Shown here in pieces: positions 1 to 22,036 of a DNA stretch of 64,000 nt. The DNA is taken from positions 3,461,001 to 3,525,000 of the forward strand of contig NC_061152.1 in NCBI RefSeq assembly GCF_905220365.1. The letters are read 5' to 3'. The notes below the pieces were generated by a model. The model ran no database searches and was not told the DNA's origin. It saw nothing but the letters and a program-made list of their open reading frames with translations. Position 1 is the stretch's first letter. Each line of letters opens with the position of its first letter. Both the position numbers and the translations under genes were made by a program. The DNA is from Vanessa cardui. Taxonomy: Eukaryota; Arthropoda; Insecta; Lepidoptera; Nymphalidae.

Positions 1-215
1 ATATGGGGGTTAAAATTATTGCAAATAGCCACCCCTATCACCTCCTGACGGATATACGTCGAGTTACCAATAACCCAATATAATACACGGACAATATAGT
101 AAAGAAACACTGATAATTTTAGAAATTTGTAATGTGATGTCGTAAATAAACAAATTCTGTAGTATATTTAGTATCAGTATTGCACCCGTGCGAAGCCGGG
201 GCGGGTCGATAGTAT
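1..215 (+). repeat. Helitron-like dispersed repeat, 3' part
   Basis: Bases 78-205 match copies at 10439, 17900, 35725 and (inverted) 52855 and 56540. The end reads CCCGTGCGAAGCCGGGGCGG, a GC-rich terminus seen in many lepidopteran Helitron-like repeats. Class assignment is tentative. Confidence 0.6.
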
Positions 216-269
216 ATTACAAATAAGTAGTAGAAATATAACTTACATTACAAGACCTTTTTTTTGTAG

Positions 270-10656
<10,387 letters not shown>

Positions 10657-10944
10657 TTTATATGTAATAATTAAATACTAATTAATAATAATAATAATAT
10701 TTCAATACAATTTTCGATTGTTTTATTTTCAAATTGTTGTTTAAAAGAAGAACACTTTTTTTTATTAAAAATAGCTTTTTAATCACTGGTTTAGTGATAA
10801 TCCAATGTGTTTCAAATTGTGCGTGTATGTATTTAGCATCTAAGTTGTGGTTCTCAAAAGGGAGAGCTGTCACCCAGTGGCGGACTACGCCCGTCAGAGG
10901 ATGTGGTTTTACAAGCCTTTTATTAAGATTACATTCTCGACGAC

Positions 10945-11172
10945 GTCTGTGGTCGAGTGGTGTGTACACCGGTTTTCATGGGTACGCCACTCTGAGGTCC
11001 CGGGTTCGAATCCCGGCCGAGTCAATGTAGATTACCATTAGTTTTCTATGTTGTCTTGAGTCTGGGTGTTTGTGGTACCGTCGTTACTTTTGATTACCAC
11101 AACACAAGTGCTTCAGCTACTTACATTGGGATCAGAGTAGTGTATGTGATGTTGTCTCATATTTATTAATTA
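10945..11172 (+). mobile_element. tRNA-derived SINE type 2, full length
   Basis: Head GTGGTCGAGTGGTGTGTACA, B box GGGTTCGAATCCCGG, body TAGTTTTCTATGTTGTCTTG, end ATGTTGTCTCATATTTATTA. Confidence 0.8.
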
Positions 11173-11213
11173 TTTACATTTGTGTGTATAAAGTTTGATT
11201 ATCTTTATTGTAC

Positions 11214-11884
11214 AGTACTACACAAATTAGATATATCATCGGTAAAATTCGTAAAATCGATCACATCCGAATTGACCGAATTCTCCCGAATTATCAATAT
11301 TTATTTCTTATGTGAATATGATCTTTACACAAACGTAATAACTTGTAATATCATATGACCTAATATATTCGTCAATTTGACGCGTCGATTTGCTTTCTCG
11401 GGTTGAACTGACACGGGAATCTATAGCGACGAATAGCGTCGAATGGCGCGATAGGGAGCTGTTTCTGTCGGTTTTGTCAAGATAGGCGCACACCTCAGGC
11501 TGGCCGCAACGGGCCGCATTGCAACGCATTGGCGCGTCGCTAGCCGGGCGTATTTTTGCGGCGATGTTATGCGTTGCAATGCGGCCCGTCTCAGTGTGCG
11601 TTAGCAGACGCAACAAGTAGACGGCTGAATGTGTGCTGTTCGTGAATTGCCAAACAGAAACCGAATCATCAACAAGAACTATCCATCTTCTTAGATTGCC
11701 AAAACCTGACTGATTATAAGATATTGGGTCGCGGTGCGGCCCGATGCGCCTGCTATATGCTTTGGCGCAATTTTGCAATGCGATGCGTTGAGGCCCGCCG
11801 CGGCTATAGTTTGCGCGAGCCTTAAATCGGCAGATATCGGTTTTACGTATTTTGCCGATGCTACATCTGAGTTGTGTCGTACTA
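11214..11884. mobile_element. TIR MITE family A with a ~350-bp insertion
   Basis: Outer MITE ends at 11214 and 11884; the inner 11477-11826 is absent from other copies and contains an 18-bp perfect stem (11511-11528 with 11570-11587). Confidence 0.75.
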
Positions 11885-12619
11885 TACATATGTATGTCGG
11901 AGACGGTCATGAATACCTTAGCGAAACGAAGCGCGGCACGATTACCGCGGGGCGGCAGCACTGTCGTTACGTCACAAAGCGGCTAAAGTCCATTACACAA
12001 TGAAAAAAATAAGAGATAAGGAACAAGAAATCAGGAATAGCGGAATCCAGCGATGGCAGCACCGTTAATCAATTCATAATTCAAAAATAAGGAATAAGAA
12101 ATGAGAATAAAATTTTCGTCGCGGTGGGAATTTGTTTTTTATTTCTTATAGCCAGCCAATCGAACGGCATTTTTTCAACGAAGTGTCGTTAAACTAACAG
12201 CAGCACGTAACTAGTAGCAGGTGTTCAACTGTGTGTTATTGTGTTTTGGTTGCTGTGCTATTCCCTATTCCTTGTTTCTTATCTCTAATACCTAAGATAA
12301 AACTCTCTATTATTTGTTTTGTATCATCATCATCATCATCATATCATGAGTGCCATGACAAAACGTCACCTAGTGCGTAACCTAGTAAAAAGTTTAAAGC
12401 AAGGGCTGCCAGTAACGGAGAGCAAGCAGGAAAAGCTGATTTAGGGCAGAAAGATCGGTTATTTCTTCATTGTGTAATGGATTTAACTTCGTGCTACGAC
12501 GGAGCCTACCCGGTGGAGGCGCTCAGAGACGACTCACTTACGATTCCGCTCTCGTGGTGACCAGTACCTCCATCCTAGGAACTGTCATTCGCTTCGTTGC
12601 CAAGTGGTTTTTTTTTTAT

Positions 12620-12833
12620 GAGACAACATCACATACATTACTGTGATCCCAATGTAAGTAGCACTTGTGTTATGGAAATCAGAAGTAACGAAGGTACCAC
12701 AAACACCCAGACCCAAGACAACGAAGAAAACTAATGGTAATCTACATCAACTCGGCCGGGAATCGAACCCGGGACCTCAGAGTGGCGTACCCATGAAAAC
12801 CGGTGTACAGACCACTCGACCATGGAGGTCAAG
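12620..12833 (-). mobile_element. tRNA-derived SINE type 2
   Basis: Reverse copy with B box in CGGGAATCGAACCCGGGACC. Confidence 0.8.
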
Positions 12834-12984
12834 TGTGATACTGAATTAGTGTATTAAGTAATTTAAACGTTGAATAAACGTGTTCCTGTATTCGCGGTTT
12901 CCTCTTTACTCGATCACCCTAGTAATACGCCCCTATGTCTGACGATCGTACTGATGTCGCTGTCGATTTGACATGTATATGTTA

Positions 12985-13306
12985 GAAATTTTTAACTTTG
13001 CCGTTTAGTAAATTCAAAATACATTAGTAGGAAAAGCATATTATTCGATACAAGATTTTATAGATGATAAAAAAGCGTGGAGTTAATACCTGTTGACTTC
13101 GAAGCAGGATATATTAATTGAAATAATTGTCTTTAATTAACACGACGTTGTATTTTTTAAATGTTAAGAAAGAGTAACTACTGAGTTTCTTGCCGGTTCT
13201 TCTCGGTAGAATCTACTTTCCGAACCGGTTTTAGCTTCACTTAATTGTAATATGACGATTCAAAAGTGCTTATAAAAGCCTACTTGAATGAAGTTTATTT
13301 TGATTT
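12985..13306 (+). mobile_element. LINE family E 3' end
   Basis: Near copy of 6450-6785, including the AAAAAAGCGTGGAGTTAA peptide end and 3'UTR. Confidence 0.7.
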
Positions 13307-14034
13307 TTATGTTTATTTGCAACAAGTCTAGATGGCTAGTTATTGATCAGAGGAACCATTTAGCCCCCCCCCAAGACTAGATAGAGGCCCGCTATTAGTC
13401 CACTACTGGGTTTACCTCCAGTACAGCAAAAACCACAGCCAAGAATCACTGTATACACACACTAGAGAAAATCAAATGCATATTTAAAATAAAAACAAAT
13501 GAATAATAATTTTAAAACATATTTATTTACCAGTTATAGAAGATGGGCACTCGCTAACAAGCTTAGTTCATCGACCCGGAAATTCCACATGATTCAAAAA
13601 CCCGGCAACGTTATACTTTAGTCCGTTCCAATGGCAGCACGAATAAAGATAGACAAACCTTTGACCTTGAATTACTGGGACCTCATTGGTCGTTTTAAAT
13701 TTAATAATCTGTGGTCCGTTAGCGGATATATGTATATATATAGATATATTAATAAACTGTTTATGTGCAACATAGTATGTATATAGGTTTGTTTACCTCA
13801 ACTTGTCCCCCATTAGAAGCTACTATACATCTTCGTACCTTATTTATATATGACGAAAAAAAAAAACAATTACTCATATTATATTAAAAGTACAATATTT
13901 AGTGTGTAAAGAAATATTAACATAACTATATTGGAACTAAAGGCATTGGATCACGCGAATATATATCTAAATTAAAATAATAATAATAAAAAAAAAAAAA
14001 TGATTAAAAGTTTTCTGTCCGTTCCAAATCCCAG

Positions 14035-14688
14035 TTAGGTAACAAAGTCGTACCCGAGGTACTTTTTATTTTTTCGTCTGACCCTAGCTGCTTTCTTGTC
14101 ATCGTAGTCATCAGATGTGTCTTGATCGTAGACACTGTTATCGATAACCCAATCTTCATCAATCTCCGTCTTGATCTCAGCTTTCAACTGTCTCACTTGT
14201 TCCCGGACCGAGGGAGATGCTGCCTTCTTCTTTCTCCTTTTATTTGGATCTGAATCCCTGGATCGTTTCCTGGGACGTTCCTCGAGCACAAGATGTGGGT
14301 ATTCCTCGACTATGAAGTTTTCTGGCTCGTAACTCGTTGTGATTTCAACACCAACGGACGGATCAACGTCTGGTAGTATGTAATAATTTTCAAAGTCACC
14401 TTGCAGGGTTATCTCGTTCATTTCAGCTGTGAAGTGTCTTTTCTTCTTGCCGGTGTTGCAGTGTTTAATGTATGCATACTTTGGCTTCGTCTCCTCGGGT
14501 ATTATATTAACAGTCCACTCCCTGTTACTCGATACGGGTATCTCTTTAACCTCTTCCATCGTTATCTCCTGTTCCTCTGCTATTTCGTATATGAAGTTGT
14601 CTGATATATTTCCATCTTCCATCACGTGTAGTACCTCGTTCTGGGTTTGGAGGTCTTGCTCTTCAGATGTTGATGTTTGCGGAACAAT
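14035..14688 (-). CDS. THAP gene exon 6 (terminal, 217 codons plus TAA)
   Basis: Acceptor CAG 14691-14689; TAA at 14037-14035. Acidic stretch, then REWTVNIIPEE, GKKKRHFTAEM, the basic nuclear-signal-like patch and a C terminus ending KKYLGYDFVT. An ATG 27 bp further upstream is open but lies across the acceptor, so I start at the splice site. Confidence 0.87.
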   Translation of the reverse strand: MVPQTSTSEEQDLQTQNEVLHVMEDGNISDNFIYEIAEEQEITMEEVKEIPVSSNREWTVNIIPEETKPKYAYIKHCNTGKKKRHFTAEMNEITLQGDFENYYILPDVDPSVGVEITTSYEPENFIVEEYPHLVLEERPRKRSRDSDPNKRRKKKAASPSVREQVRQLKAEIKTEIDEDWVIDNSVYDQDTSDDYDDKKAARVRRKNKKYLGYDFVT

Positions 14689-17018
14689 CTGTAACATTAG
14701 TTGATTATTTAGCAATATTATAAATCTGAAAGTAACTCTTGTCTCTCAAGGTCAAAGAACTTCATCGAATTTGATGAAATTTTGAGTGAACCAAACTCTT
14801 ACTTCAAGAAAGTAGAGGGGGTTTAATGCCTAAAACCTGACGACAGACCTCTATAACTCTAGCGGGCACCAACTAGAAATACACATACATTTGGTGTTGC
14901 ATTATAATAGCCCCCTAAAAGGCACCAAGGACATGGAATCTGATATCCCAAGGTTAGTGGCGCATTGGTGCTGTGAGGCATGATTAGTATTTCTTACACT
15001 TTCGTACCACTGGCTATGGGCGATGGTCACCACTTACCTTCAAGTAGGCCATTTGTTCGTCTATCTACATGATAAAAAACCGGTGACCAGAATTAAACCC
15101 TCACCTCGATAATCTGTTTCGGATCCGGCATCTTGGTGATAACTTGTTCTGACTGCGTGATTGAAGCCTCCGCTTTGTCCGTCTCCACTTTCACGACCCA
15201 CAGCTGTTTCTTCTGTAAATTCTTGATGGACCTGGAATATGACAACGATTGATTGATGGCAAAAGTGGGCAGATTATGATTTTAGAGCACCATGGCCTCA
15301 CAAGGCAAAATACAGAGAATGGAAATCTTTAGAGGAGGGCTTTGTTGGAAAACAAGTTGTAGGAGATCGATAACCTTGAGCCAATATATTTCATCGAAAA
15401 TTTAAGGGATTTAATTTGTATAATACATTTTTAAACATAAAATACAAAATATATAAAATATATTTAAAAATATAAAATACAGAGGCCAACCAGTGGCGGG
15501 AACAGGGTCCAAGCCACCGGTGGTCAGGGCTCCAGCGAGAGGAACTTCCTCACAATACGCGCCGTGCCGAGGAGTACTGCCTTCTGCATCAGGCCCTTGA
15601 CCCAGCTACCTAACGAGAGCCTCTTAAGGTCGAGGTCGAGGCTCTAGGGCTCTAGACCAAAGAAACGATGGATGGATTGTGTGAATAACATGGCATTGTG
15701 CAAAGAATTTTACTTGTGAGATCACGTCAGATTGTGAAGTTTATAGTAAGATACAAATGAGATGTCGTATCAGCAAAATTCGTAAAACCGATCACATTCG
15801 AATTGAGTACGCTATACCAAATTATCAATATTTATTTCTCATGTGAATATGATCTTTACACAAACGCAATAACTTGTAATAACATGCGACCTAATATATT
15901 CGTCAATTCGCCGCGTCGCTTTACACGCACTCGCTGTCTCGGGTCGAACTGACGCGGGAATCTATAGCGACGAATAGCGTCGAGTGGCGCGATAGGGAGC
16001 TGTTTCTATTGGTTGTGTGAATAACAGTAATCGGTTTTATTGAAGTTTTGTCGTACTATACTTAATTTAATTTTGATTGATTTGATCTTATGCTGCACCA
16101 ACCCCAAGTTAATTGGGATAGGGGCTGGAAGATGATGACTATTATTGGTCTAGAGTGTTACTTACAAGTATCCCAAGGTGTCGACGAGTTGCCTGACGTT
16201 GAGACGAGACACGCTCTCGGCTGTCTCCTTGACTGCCTCCACGCAATAGTTGTGTTCCATGCGAATTATATCGGCCACTGTTGGGGAGAATTGTGATGAC
16301 AAACGAACATACAGAAAAATATAAGAAGATTTGAATTAGTGACCATATTTTCGGTGTAGGAAAATTTGGGACTTTTCGGAAAAACGTATCCTGTAAACCT
16401 ATTGGCCCTATCAGAGTCACCTCTCAGCTGTCAAGGCTGACACTTAAACCAGATAAAACTGACCGGTTATTGAAATTCTTGTAATATATCTATACATATA
16501 ATAAATATGTATGGGGTGTCTGTTTGTAATATTAAAATAACCGACATTTTTTACACGGTACGTATACCTAAATTTTTTTTTTCAATTCTTTTCTGTCTTT
16601 CTATTTGTTACGATTAATCTCTGGAACGGCTGGGCCGATTTTGACGGATTTTGAATATCTGACCGAAATTTGAGCAACGAAAATCTTCGAGCCAGTTATT
16701 GGGCGGCCTTAGGACAAATGACACAACTCCAAAAAACAATAATTCCGAGTAATATAAAATCAATATTTCTCACTTAAGACGTTTTGCTTACAAAATTTCT
16801 TACCTTTCTTATCAGCGGCTGTTTGTTGAATGGGTGCTGCTTGTTCCTGCGGCGTCAATAGTTCAGGTAACATCGGCGAATCGATCCATAGTCCTTGTGC
16901 GTCCAGTTCAAAGTGATACCTGTTTCAATAAATTGATACAATACAGAGCCGAGATGGTCCAGTGGTTAGAACGCGTGCATCTTGACAGATGATTTCGGAT
17001 TCAAATTCAGGCAAGCAC

Positions 17019-17077
<59 letters not shown>

Positions 17078-20000
17078 CTTAATTTGTATTTATAATTCAT
17101 ATCGTGTTCGGCGGTGAAGAAAAACATCGTGAGGAAACCTGAATGTGTCTAATTTCATTGAAATTCTGCCACGTGTCCATTCCATCAACCCTCATTGGAA
17201 CAGCGTGCTGGAATATGTTCCAAACCCTCTCCTTCATAGGAGAGGAGGCCTTATCTCAGCAGTGGGAAATTTACAGGCTATTACTTTACTTTATAGTATT
17301 ACGTATATTCTATGGCTTTGTGCAGTATATTTGGGGTTAGTACAACCCACTCATCAGATATTCCACTGCCAAACTTATAAACTTGATATTGCTAGTTTAA
17401 CTACAGGCACAAGGGACATAACATCTTAGATACCAAGGTTGGTGGCGCATTGGCGATGTGTCAGGAATGGTCAATACTTATGATAGCGCCAATGTCTGTA
17501 AACGTTGGTGACCAGTACATTTCATATAAAAAAAAATCATGGCCAGGTTGGCTGAGTACCATGTGAACCACCAATCAATAAAATTTGCAATATGACGCTG
17601 ATTAGGTATAAAAATATTGGTAGAGATTAGAAAGACTGAAAAAAAAATTGCGATTAGTGCCTCACCCACAAAGCTGCAAGCTCACGTGTCTCCATAGACA
17701 CTCACTCTCCTCCTGCATAGCACCTTCGATCCAGTTCTGTCTCTTATCATCGGTTTGGGCTGACGTATTAACACTGCACAAGAAACACAAACAGTATAAA
17801 ACAAAGTCGCTTACCACTGCCTGCTCTATGTATGCTTAGATCTTTAAAATTACGCAACGGATTTCGATGCGATTTTTTTCAATAGATAGAGTGATTCGAG
17901 AAGGTAAGGTATATAACACATTGGCAATATAGTAAAGAAACACTGATAATTTCAGAAGTTTCTAATGTGATGTCGTCAATAAACAAATTCTGTAGTTACA
18001 TTCAAACCGATTTAGACATTCTCTACTATATTTAGTATCAGCATTACACCCGTGAGAAACCGGGACGAAACGCTAGTGTTTAATATATCAGATCTAATAA
18101 CAAATTAAAGTAAATATCTTAATCTACGATATATTAATTTACTCTTCCAGCCATAAGATACATTTCTGTAAATCTAGAAAACTAGGTGATATTTCTGTCA
18201 ATTACTAAATTATTTCTCCAACCCGCTATGTAGTGACGAGTATACGGATTACGGACGTAATGTGTATACATGTAAATATAAGTTTTTTTTTTTTTATTTC
18301 TGTAAGATAATAACAAATTTGGGCTAAATTTGCCGCCCCTCTAAATCTGCCGCCATAGGCTCCAGCCTATTTAGCCTATTGGTAAATCCGCTACTGTTCG
18401 TATCACAAGTTATACATATAAATATATGTATCACAACGAAATATATTAGTGTCTCATGAGTATAAACTGTATAAAAAATAACCGATGGTTTTTATATCAC
18501 TACTGTTAGTCATACTCCTGGCATAGTGCCAGACGATGCGTCCCACTTGATACATGCGGCACCCTTCCCTTGATTATGGAACTATTACACTGCTGGCCTT
18601 ACCAGGGGCCCTGTTCTATCACATCGACAGTTTACCGCTATAGAATCTAGCACGACCAACAAAGCTTTTTAAGTTGAATCTGTTTATAATAGAGATCGTA
18701 ACTCTATATAAATATATATGAGACAACATCACATACATTACTCTGATCCCAATGTAAGTAGCTAACGCACTTGTGTTATGGAAAAGCAGAAGTAACGACG
18801 GTACAAACACCCAGACCTAAGACAACATAGAAAATAAATCACAATCTACATCGAACAGGCCGGGAATCGAACCCGGGACCTCGGAGTGGCGTACCCAAGA
18901 AAACCGGTGCACACACCACTCGGGTTGTCTATATACATAGAAGAAAAAAATGTTTTAATATATGAAATGAAGACGACGTTAGCAACTGCCCTGGGATCTA
19001 CACAGCTCCCCACAAAATGATTCCAACGAGATAACATATCTATACACATATATAGACAAATTATATTAATATCACAATATATTTAATAGTTAACGATGCA
19101 AGTATATAAATTACAGCTGTCTGAAATTAATTCATTATGTAATTATTAGAGTCTAAAGCCTGTCCTCTGTGGTTCCAGGGCATCCAGACCTTTAAATCCA
19201 ACTTTTGAGACTCGAAGTCAAATTTAAATTGGAAATGGTTAACATTATAAGTGAAAAGAAATGGTCGTAGAGTCTAAACTATTAATTATAGTTAATCACT
19301 TTACTAATTAGAGATAATGATCTATACTAACAAATGGAGTCAGTTTTGTAATAAATGAAAAACTACTATAATACATAAAACTTATACCAGAAGATCCAGT
19401 ATTTCGATGAAGGTTTTACTATATGTAATATATATAAATTATTGATGTGATATGCTTGATTCTGATTTTAAATACATATAAAAATAATAAACGAAAATAC
19501 AACAATAATCATTCAAAATATTTCAAACTGTTATATCATCAGCCCATTTTTGTCCACTGCTGGACATAGGCCTCTGTGCATGCCACTGTGGTCTTTCTCC
19601 GGCTACATTAAACTATATACTGTTTCATAGCGTAAAGCTCGAAACGGAAATTCTAGTAAGGAAAAAGTAAATGATAATTTTAATATATAAATTTTATACC
19701 AGAAAATGCACAGCCTTTCAGTGTTTATTATATGATGTACTAATCTAATACAAAGGTAAATATTGTTTGTATGTAAGGGGTAATCTCTGAGTTTCCAATT
19801 CTAAAAATTTATGACTGTTAAAGATGCATATATTATATTATTACATAAGATTAAAAAACATTATGTATTACATAAGTATATAAGAATGTGGAATTCACGA
19901 TTGACTATACGATAGTTTTAAAGTAAAGAGGATGACACTGAGCAGTTATATATCAAAATACTTGTGATCCAACCCAATCTATAACTTTACACAGGTGCAA

Positions 20001-22036
20001 AATGTTGAATAGAGATAAAGTTATGATATTAATATAATTTATTAGCACTATAAATAGCAATTCGAAAATGGAGAGTTACGAGGGGGATATGAGGATGTAT
20101 GTGATCAGATGATGAATGATAGTAAAAGATATGTTGCACCCAACCCAAATAGTTGGAGACTATGGCCGGGAAAGAAGAAGCATTGAAAAATAATGTAGCT
20201 GACTACCAGTAAAAATTTTTAGAATTGGAACATTGAGAGATCACCCCTTACATACAAACAATCTTTACCTTTGTTTTAGATTACTATATCTTATTTTTTT
20301 TATTTATTTTTTGCCCAGAGGATCGGAATTGCGATTCAACGGGGAAATGCTGCTAGCATTCTTGCCACCATTCCACGCGGTCAAGATTTATACAGTAACT
20401 AGTTTTAGTTCATAGTTGTATATATATTTAAGCATTTAATGTTGTTAATTCTTATGTTAATAAAATGTATTTTTAATTTAAATATATAAATAGAACTATA
20501 TCTTATATATAGTAATAAACATTCAGAAAGCTGTGCATTTTCTGGTATAAATATTATATATCAAAATTATCATTTACTTTTTCCTTATTTAAATTACGGT
20601 TTTGAGCATTTCAATATGAAATAGTAACAAAAATACACAAGTTTGTAGATAGTTACCACAACAATTTAAACATTTAATTTTCACTACATAATTAGTCCAA
20701 ATCTTGAAATAATCTATAGAATTAATTAAGGCAAGGAAAATAAGGTCATTTTGAACATTGACAAAGCTGTTATCGGAAGTTTGGAAGTTAAATTAAAGTG
20801 TATATAAGTAGTTCAGAGTAATAGAGTACAATTTGTAGTGCATATAACAGAATTGTTAGAATATCATATGTAAATCAAAGATACTATCTCTTGCTTCCTA
20901 CTTTGATATAAAATCTATATATATTATAATGTATATAAAACTAGTATAATTCAGTGAACACTGCCGTGTCTATCTGTTAGTATGACGTAGATGAATAAAT
21001 GATGAAATATTGAAAAAAGAAATGTGATAGAATAGACTTGTATATCAAATATCATCACGTCTGATAACGAGTTGATGCCTAACTCCTCATTATATATGTA
21101 TGCATGAGGTATGGTTGTAGTGCCATCTAGCGGTGAATTACGACAAAACTGATAATTGAAACCTTTTCAGAGACAAATTACTAATTTTAATGTTGAAAAA
21201 TGAAAGCACATCTAAGTCTTGTGATCTCAAACATATGTACTAACATCTATTTATACTATAAAAGATTTGGTTACAAAGTTGTTACGATGAGAATATTTAT
21301 TATGAATATAATCAATTTTGTATTGAGATGTGAATGTTATTCAAATCTGGCTGGAGTTGTATCCAATTTATCGATGTAATTAATGAATATACTTATGTTC
21401 AACCAAGCAAAGATGCTGTTGTGTGTGTGTGACTTCTAAGGAATTTTCTAGCCAGGATATTATACTATTGATGTTTATCAAAATAGGATAGTTTGATAAA
21501 GCTTGAACATCATAAACAGCTTAAATGACAAGAAATTATATATGTTGTAGTATTAAAACTACTTTTTATTACTAGTTCACACTATAAATAAAATAATATT
21601 GTGAATTAACACCTTAAATAACTCAATAGTAGTAGAGGGGACCAATTTGATAAGCTACACAGTTAAATGGTGGGAAGGTTGATATGATATACAATATTAC
21701 TTATTAATATCAATAATGACTATATAAGTCATAATCCGAATCATTAAAGCATTTTCACGTAACAATAATCGATATAAACAAGAAAACGAAATCGAAAACA
21801 AAATGTAAACATCTTATAGGATTCGTAAATAAATCTTTGTTCCTAGGTGGTAAGTAATTTTTTTTTACGCGTCCGAGGTCACATAGCGTTACTGCAGGCA
21901 ATAATCACACCCATTCATCCAAATAACATTCTTATTGAAATAAAAGCGGGAAAAACACTTACTTGTAGAATGAAAAGCTGCAGATCACATCATATTCCAT
22001 GTTGCAGCCTTCAACTACACACTTTAGAGCGCTCAT
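14035..22036 (-). CDS. THAP-domain zinc-finger protein, six exons, 396 codons
   Basis: Putative DNA-binding nuclear protein. Coding exons on the minus strand: 22036-21963, 17773-17666, 16919-16804, 16277-16166, 15231-15105, 14688-14035; every junction is GT-AG and in frame. Residues 1 to about 85 form a THAP-like C2CH finger: C6 and C11 (CVVEGC), W39 (QNWIEGAM), C60 and H63 (LCGYHF, the CxxHF signature). The C11-C60 spacing is in the family range. The usual FP after the first strand and a clear AVPTIF box are missing, so the finger is divergent. Residues 180-396 are acidic, with basic patches RPRKRSR (317-323) and KRRKKK (329-334) that look like a bipartite nuclear signal. The ATG at 22036 has A at -3 and an in-frame TAA ten codons upstream. 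The gene has no close named relative that I recognise. It could be a domesticated transposase relative, since THAP occurs in P elements, but no catalytic domain is visible. A TTTATT (AATAAA on this strand) at 13522-13527 is a polyA candidate. Confidence 0.85.
14930..15100 (-). repeat. Dispersed repeat D, fragment
   Basis: Inverse of the family at 1860 (GGTTAGTGGCGCATTGGTG, GGGCGATGGTCACCACTTAC); in a THAP gene intron. Confidence 0.55.
15105..15231 (-). CDS. THAP gene exon 5
   Basis: Acceptor CAG 15234-15232, donor GTGAGG at 15104. Encodes SIKNLQKKQLWVVKVETDKA and ITKMPDPKQIIE. No domain recognised. Confidence 0.8.
15745..16057. mobile_element. TIR MITE family A
   Basis: AGTAAGATACAAATGAGATG to TTTTGTCGTACT; lies in the THAP gene intron between exons 5 and 4. 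Confidence 0.75.
16166..16277 (-). CDS. THAP gene exon 4
   Basis: Acceptor CAG 16280-16278, donor GTAAG at 16165. Encodes VADIIRMEHNYCVEAVKETA and VSRLNVRQLVDTLGYL; helical, no domain recognised. Confidence 0.8.
16490..16690 (+). repeat. Dispersed repeat (as at 1275)
   Basis: GGGGTGTCTGTTTGTAATAT and GAACGGCTGGGCCGATTTTG. THAP gene intron. Confidence 0.55.
16804..16919 (-). CDS. THAP gene exon 3
   Basis: Acceptor CAG 16922-16920, donor GTAAG at 16803. Starts GYHFELDAQGLWIDSPMLPE; the His-Phe completes CxxHF. Then LLTPQEQAAPIQQTAADKK. Confidence 0.82.
16950..17283 (+). mobile_element. SINE type 1 carrying an (AT)n tract
   Basis: Full SINE interrupted at 17024-17074 by about 25 AT dinucleotides. 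Confidence 0.75.
17310..17515 (-). repeat. Dispersed repeat D
   Basis: Inverse of the family at 1860 (ACTACAGGCACAAGGGACAT). Confidence 0.6.
17666..17773 (-). CDS. THAP gene exon 2
   Basis: Acceptor CAG 17776-17774, donor GTGAGG at 17665. Encodes VNTSAQTDDKRQNWIEGAM and ECLWRHVSLQLC; supplies the conserved Trp and the third zinc ligand Cys. Confidence 0.82.
17790..18080 (+). mobile_element. Helitron-like repeat
   Basis: AACAGTATAAAACAAAGTCG through GAGAAACCGGGACGAAACGC; compare 35600. THAP gene intron 1. Confidence 0.6.
18183..18410 (-). repeat. Dispersed repeat (as at 4200)
   Basis: CTAGGTGATATTTCTGTCAA to the TAGCCTATTGGTAAATCCGC end. Confidence 0.65.
18715..18925 (-). mobile_element. 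tRNA-derived SINE type 2
   Basis: Reverse copy; CGGGAATCGAACCCGGGACC at the B box. Confidence 0.75.
19634..20610. mobile_element. ~1-kb inverted-repeat element in THAP intron 1
   Basis: Left arm about 19634-19811 pairs with right-arm pieces 20507-20610 and 20213-20287 (shared words AAGGAAAAAGTAAATGATAA and TTTGTATGTAAGGGGT). The right arm is split by an insertion at about 20290-20506 that looks like a LINE 3' end. No intact ORF. Confidence 0.6.
20290..20506 (+). pseudogene. LINE 3' fragment within the inverted-repeat arm
   Basis: One frame reads RIGIAIQRGNAASILATIPR, a peptide like the C-terminal tail of lepidopteran non-LTR reverse transcriptases, then an AT-rich tail with AATAAA. Remnant. 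Confidence 0.5.
21963..22036 (-). CDS. THAP gene exon 1 (start, first Cys pair)
   Basis: ATG at 22036-22034; donor GTAAGT follows base 21963. Encodes MSALKCVVEGCNMEYDVICS and SFSFY. C6 and C11 are the first two zinc ligands. Intron 1 is about 4.2 kb. Confidence 0.82.

Larger units (their letters stand above)
10657..14034. other. Intergenic, DDX41 to THAP gene (convergent)
   Basis: No gene seen. Holds a SINE (10945), a MITE with insertion (11214), a possible TIR element around 11975-12480 (TCCATTACACAATGAA and its imperfect inverse), a SINE (12620), a LINE end (12985) and AT-rich unique sequence from 13310. Confidence 0.7.

Noticed and set aside
10970..11025. tRNA gene suggested by GGTTCGAATCC
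   Set aside because: Part of SINE type 2; no cloverleaf closes.
14689..14715. ATG start for the 226-codon minus-strand ORF
   Set aside because: A good acceptor at 14691-14689 and in-frame upstream exons with THAP residues make this an internal exon.
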